From Aphis gossypii (taxonomy: Eukaryota; Arthropoda; Insecta; Hemiptera; Aphididae), in the NCBI RefSeq assembly GCF_020184175.1, contig NC_065530.1, forward strand, positions 78,903,260-78,967,259: 64,000 bases of DNA, written 5' to 3'. The position numbers were made by a program, and so were the translations under genes. This document shows positions 62,449 through 64,000 of this stretch, in pieces (positions within the stretch are counted from its first letter, which is position 1; each line of letters begins with the position of its first letter). The notes below the pieces were generated by a model, which was not told where the DNA came from, ran no database searches, and saw nothing but the letters and a program-made list of their open reading frames with translations.

Positions 62449-64000
62449 TTATGGTAAAAGTTGATCGAAACCAGATCGAATACGATAAATGATACAAAAC
62501 CAAAACCGAAACAATATAATATACTGCAATACAGCCGGGAATACACACCGCACCAATGAAAATACGTATGTGGGAATGTGAAATGTATAACAGAAAAAAA
62601 TAAATAGTGGAGTACCATTATTATTATTATTATTATTATAATGAAACTTTAAGAGCCCGGGGATTATACGCTGTCGGCTGTATCAATATACTTGTCTTGC
62701 ATTATACTATCCAATCCGAATATCGAGTTGGCTATAAATTCTTTAAAATATATTATCATATAGATCTCAACTTATATTATTATTATAACCTTTGGCATTA
62801 TTTACAGTCACAACATAAAATATTATGAGCAAAACGAGAATCGACGTAATCGGCAGCCGATATAATAATATTATTATAACAGCTCATTTAAACTTTGAAC
62901 AATAACGGACACTGGATATTACGAACAATCTCTGGCTGTAAATATTATAACAAACTTAATATTTTTGGTGCACCCTTGGGCTATTAGAAATCCATTTATA
63001 AGCCACCCTCTGTACTGCGATGCAAACAGAAACTACCAAACAAAGAATATTGTGTTAGAAATTCGTACTTTAAATGTATGATTATTTTAATTTGAATATT
63101 AAGAGTTACTGCAAATTGAACAATACACAAAACCATAAAAATATACATTTCATCACATATAACTTTTAATTATAATTTCCAAACACTTTTTTGACAACAA
63201 CAAACATTTTTACGTATTATTTTTCATTAAAATATATTATGTATTTATCAATATAACCATATACGATGGTTGTAAAATCTTTACAACAATAATATTTTTA
63301 TTTAAAACAATTTTACATTAAACATTTTGTTCTATTTCATGAAATAAAGAATATATCATACAACTTCCTACTTATGTCTAGTAAAATATAATTTGATATT
63401 AAATCAATAAATAAAGTAACTATCGATTTTGATTTGATTTTCTTTAGAAGTTATAATAATATGTTATCAGTTCTGTATTTAGTTGGTTATATGACATACA
63501 ATAATAATTTCATGAAGTATATATCGACCATCAACCAGTATCATTGAGTATTAGGCTTAATTGTGATTTATACGATGTATTTTACATTCACATTGCTGCT
63601 GCTAAGCGTTATGTATGTCTGTGTGTAAACATCGCGACTGCGGAGTTACACGTTTATACTTGTTTACCGTTGTCACACACACACTTACAACTTACCAGTC
63701 ACAGTGACTGGGCGTGAAAGAAAATTTCAAAAATGTACACGGTTAAGTCTTAAGTGGTTCAGGCATATTATACATTGCCGGTATCGATCCAAGTCTCATT
63801 GAAGTTTCGAGTACAGGCAAATTTATTGTAACGCGTTCCACGTGTTTATTAACACTTGTCTTTAATAACTATATAGTTATAACGGTAGAAAGGTACGCCA
63901 GAGCAATTATTAGATCAAACGTAACATTTTTTTTCCTTCAGATTGTCATCAGAGATCATTTAAAATTATAAACTATCAATAAGGTCATTAGAAAAATATA
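62449..64000. other. AT-rich right end of the window
   Basis: An (ATT)n microsatellite lies at about 62617-62640 and a short CA run near 63670. No gene recognised on either strand. Confidence 0.4.

Noticed and set aside
1..64000. CRISPR arrays, bacterial operons, riboswitches, viral or rRNA/tRNA genes
   Set aside because: None seen. Spliced genes and composition show eukaryotic nuclear DNA.

Overview
The window looks like a piece of an aphid (hemipteran insect) nuclear genome. The evidence is strongly AT-rich intergenic and intronic DNA with frequent TAGGTA/TACCTA and AATAATA motifs, spliceosomal introns with GT-AG borders, an insect-type NADPH oxidase 5, an insect chemosensory ionotropic receptor, and small intronless genes for secreted proteins that match no broadly conserved family I know. 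The aphid assignment is inference from composition and gene content.

Layout. 1-3.5 kb has no recognisable gene, only a small GC-rich inverted-repeat element. 3.5-8.9 kb holds a tandem cluster: two intact intronless genes on the + strand for signal-peptide proteins (3991-4938 and 7584-8660) that are very divergent paralogues, with a decayed copy of the second between them (about 5440-6175). A non-autonomous hAT-type element with a perfect 8-bp target-site duplication follows at 9151-9837.

From 13.4 to at least 43.0 kb the minus strand carries NADPH oxidase 5. I could join 18 exons in one consistent reading frame (1053 residues): five EF-hand-like units, six membrane helices with the four haem-binding histidines, the FAD site, a long linker, the NADPH site and the stop at 13436-13438. 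The first coding exon or exons are missing and must lie above 43.05 kb or outside the window. The 15.4-kb intron between its exons 2 and 3 contains a complete six-exon ionotropic receptor gene on the opposite strand (25065-31949, 680 residues), including a proposed 24-nt first exon that supplies the signal peptide start.

From 43 to 64 kb I see no convincing complete gene. The region has GC-richer islands (about 44.9-46.7, 48.1 and 52.1 kb), microsatellites, a 441-bp fold-back element flanked by TTAA (55269-55709), a perfect 15-bp hairpin (60994-61027) and a coding-like but stop-interrupted fragment near 62.2-62.45 kb.

No pathway links the genes directly. Nox5 makes superoxide or hydrogen peroxide in response to calcium, the ionotropic receptor is a chemosensory ion channel, and the tandem secreted proteins are plausible lineage-specific secreted factors. 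The receptor and Nox5 share a locus by nesting, so interference between convergent transcription units is possible.
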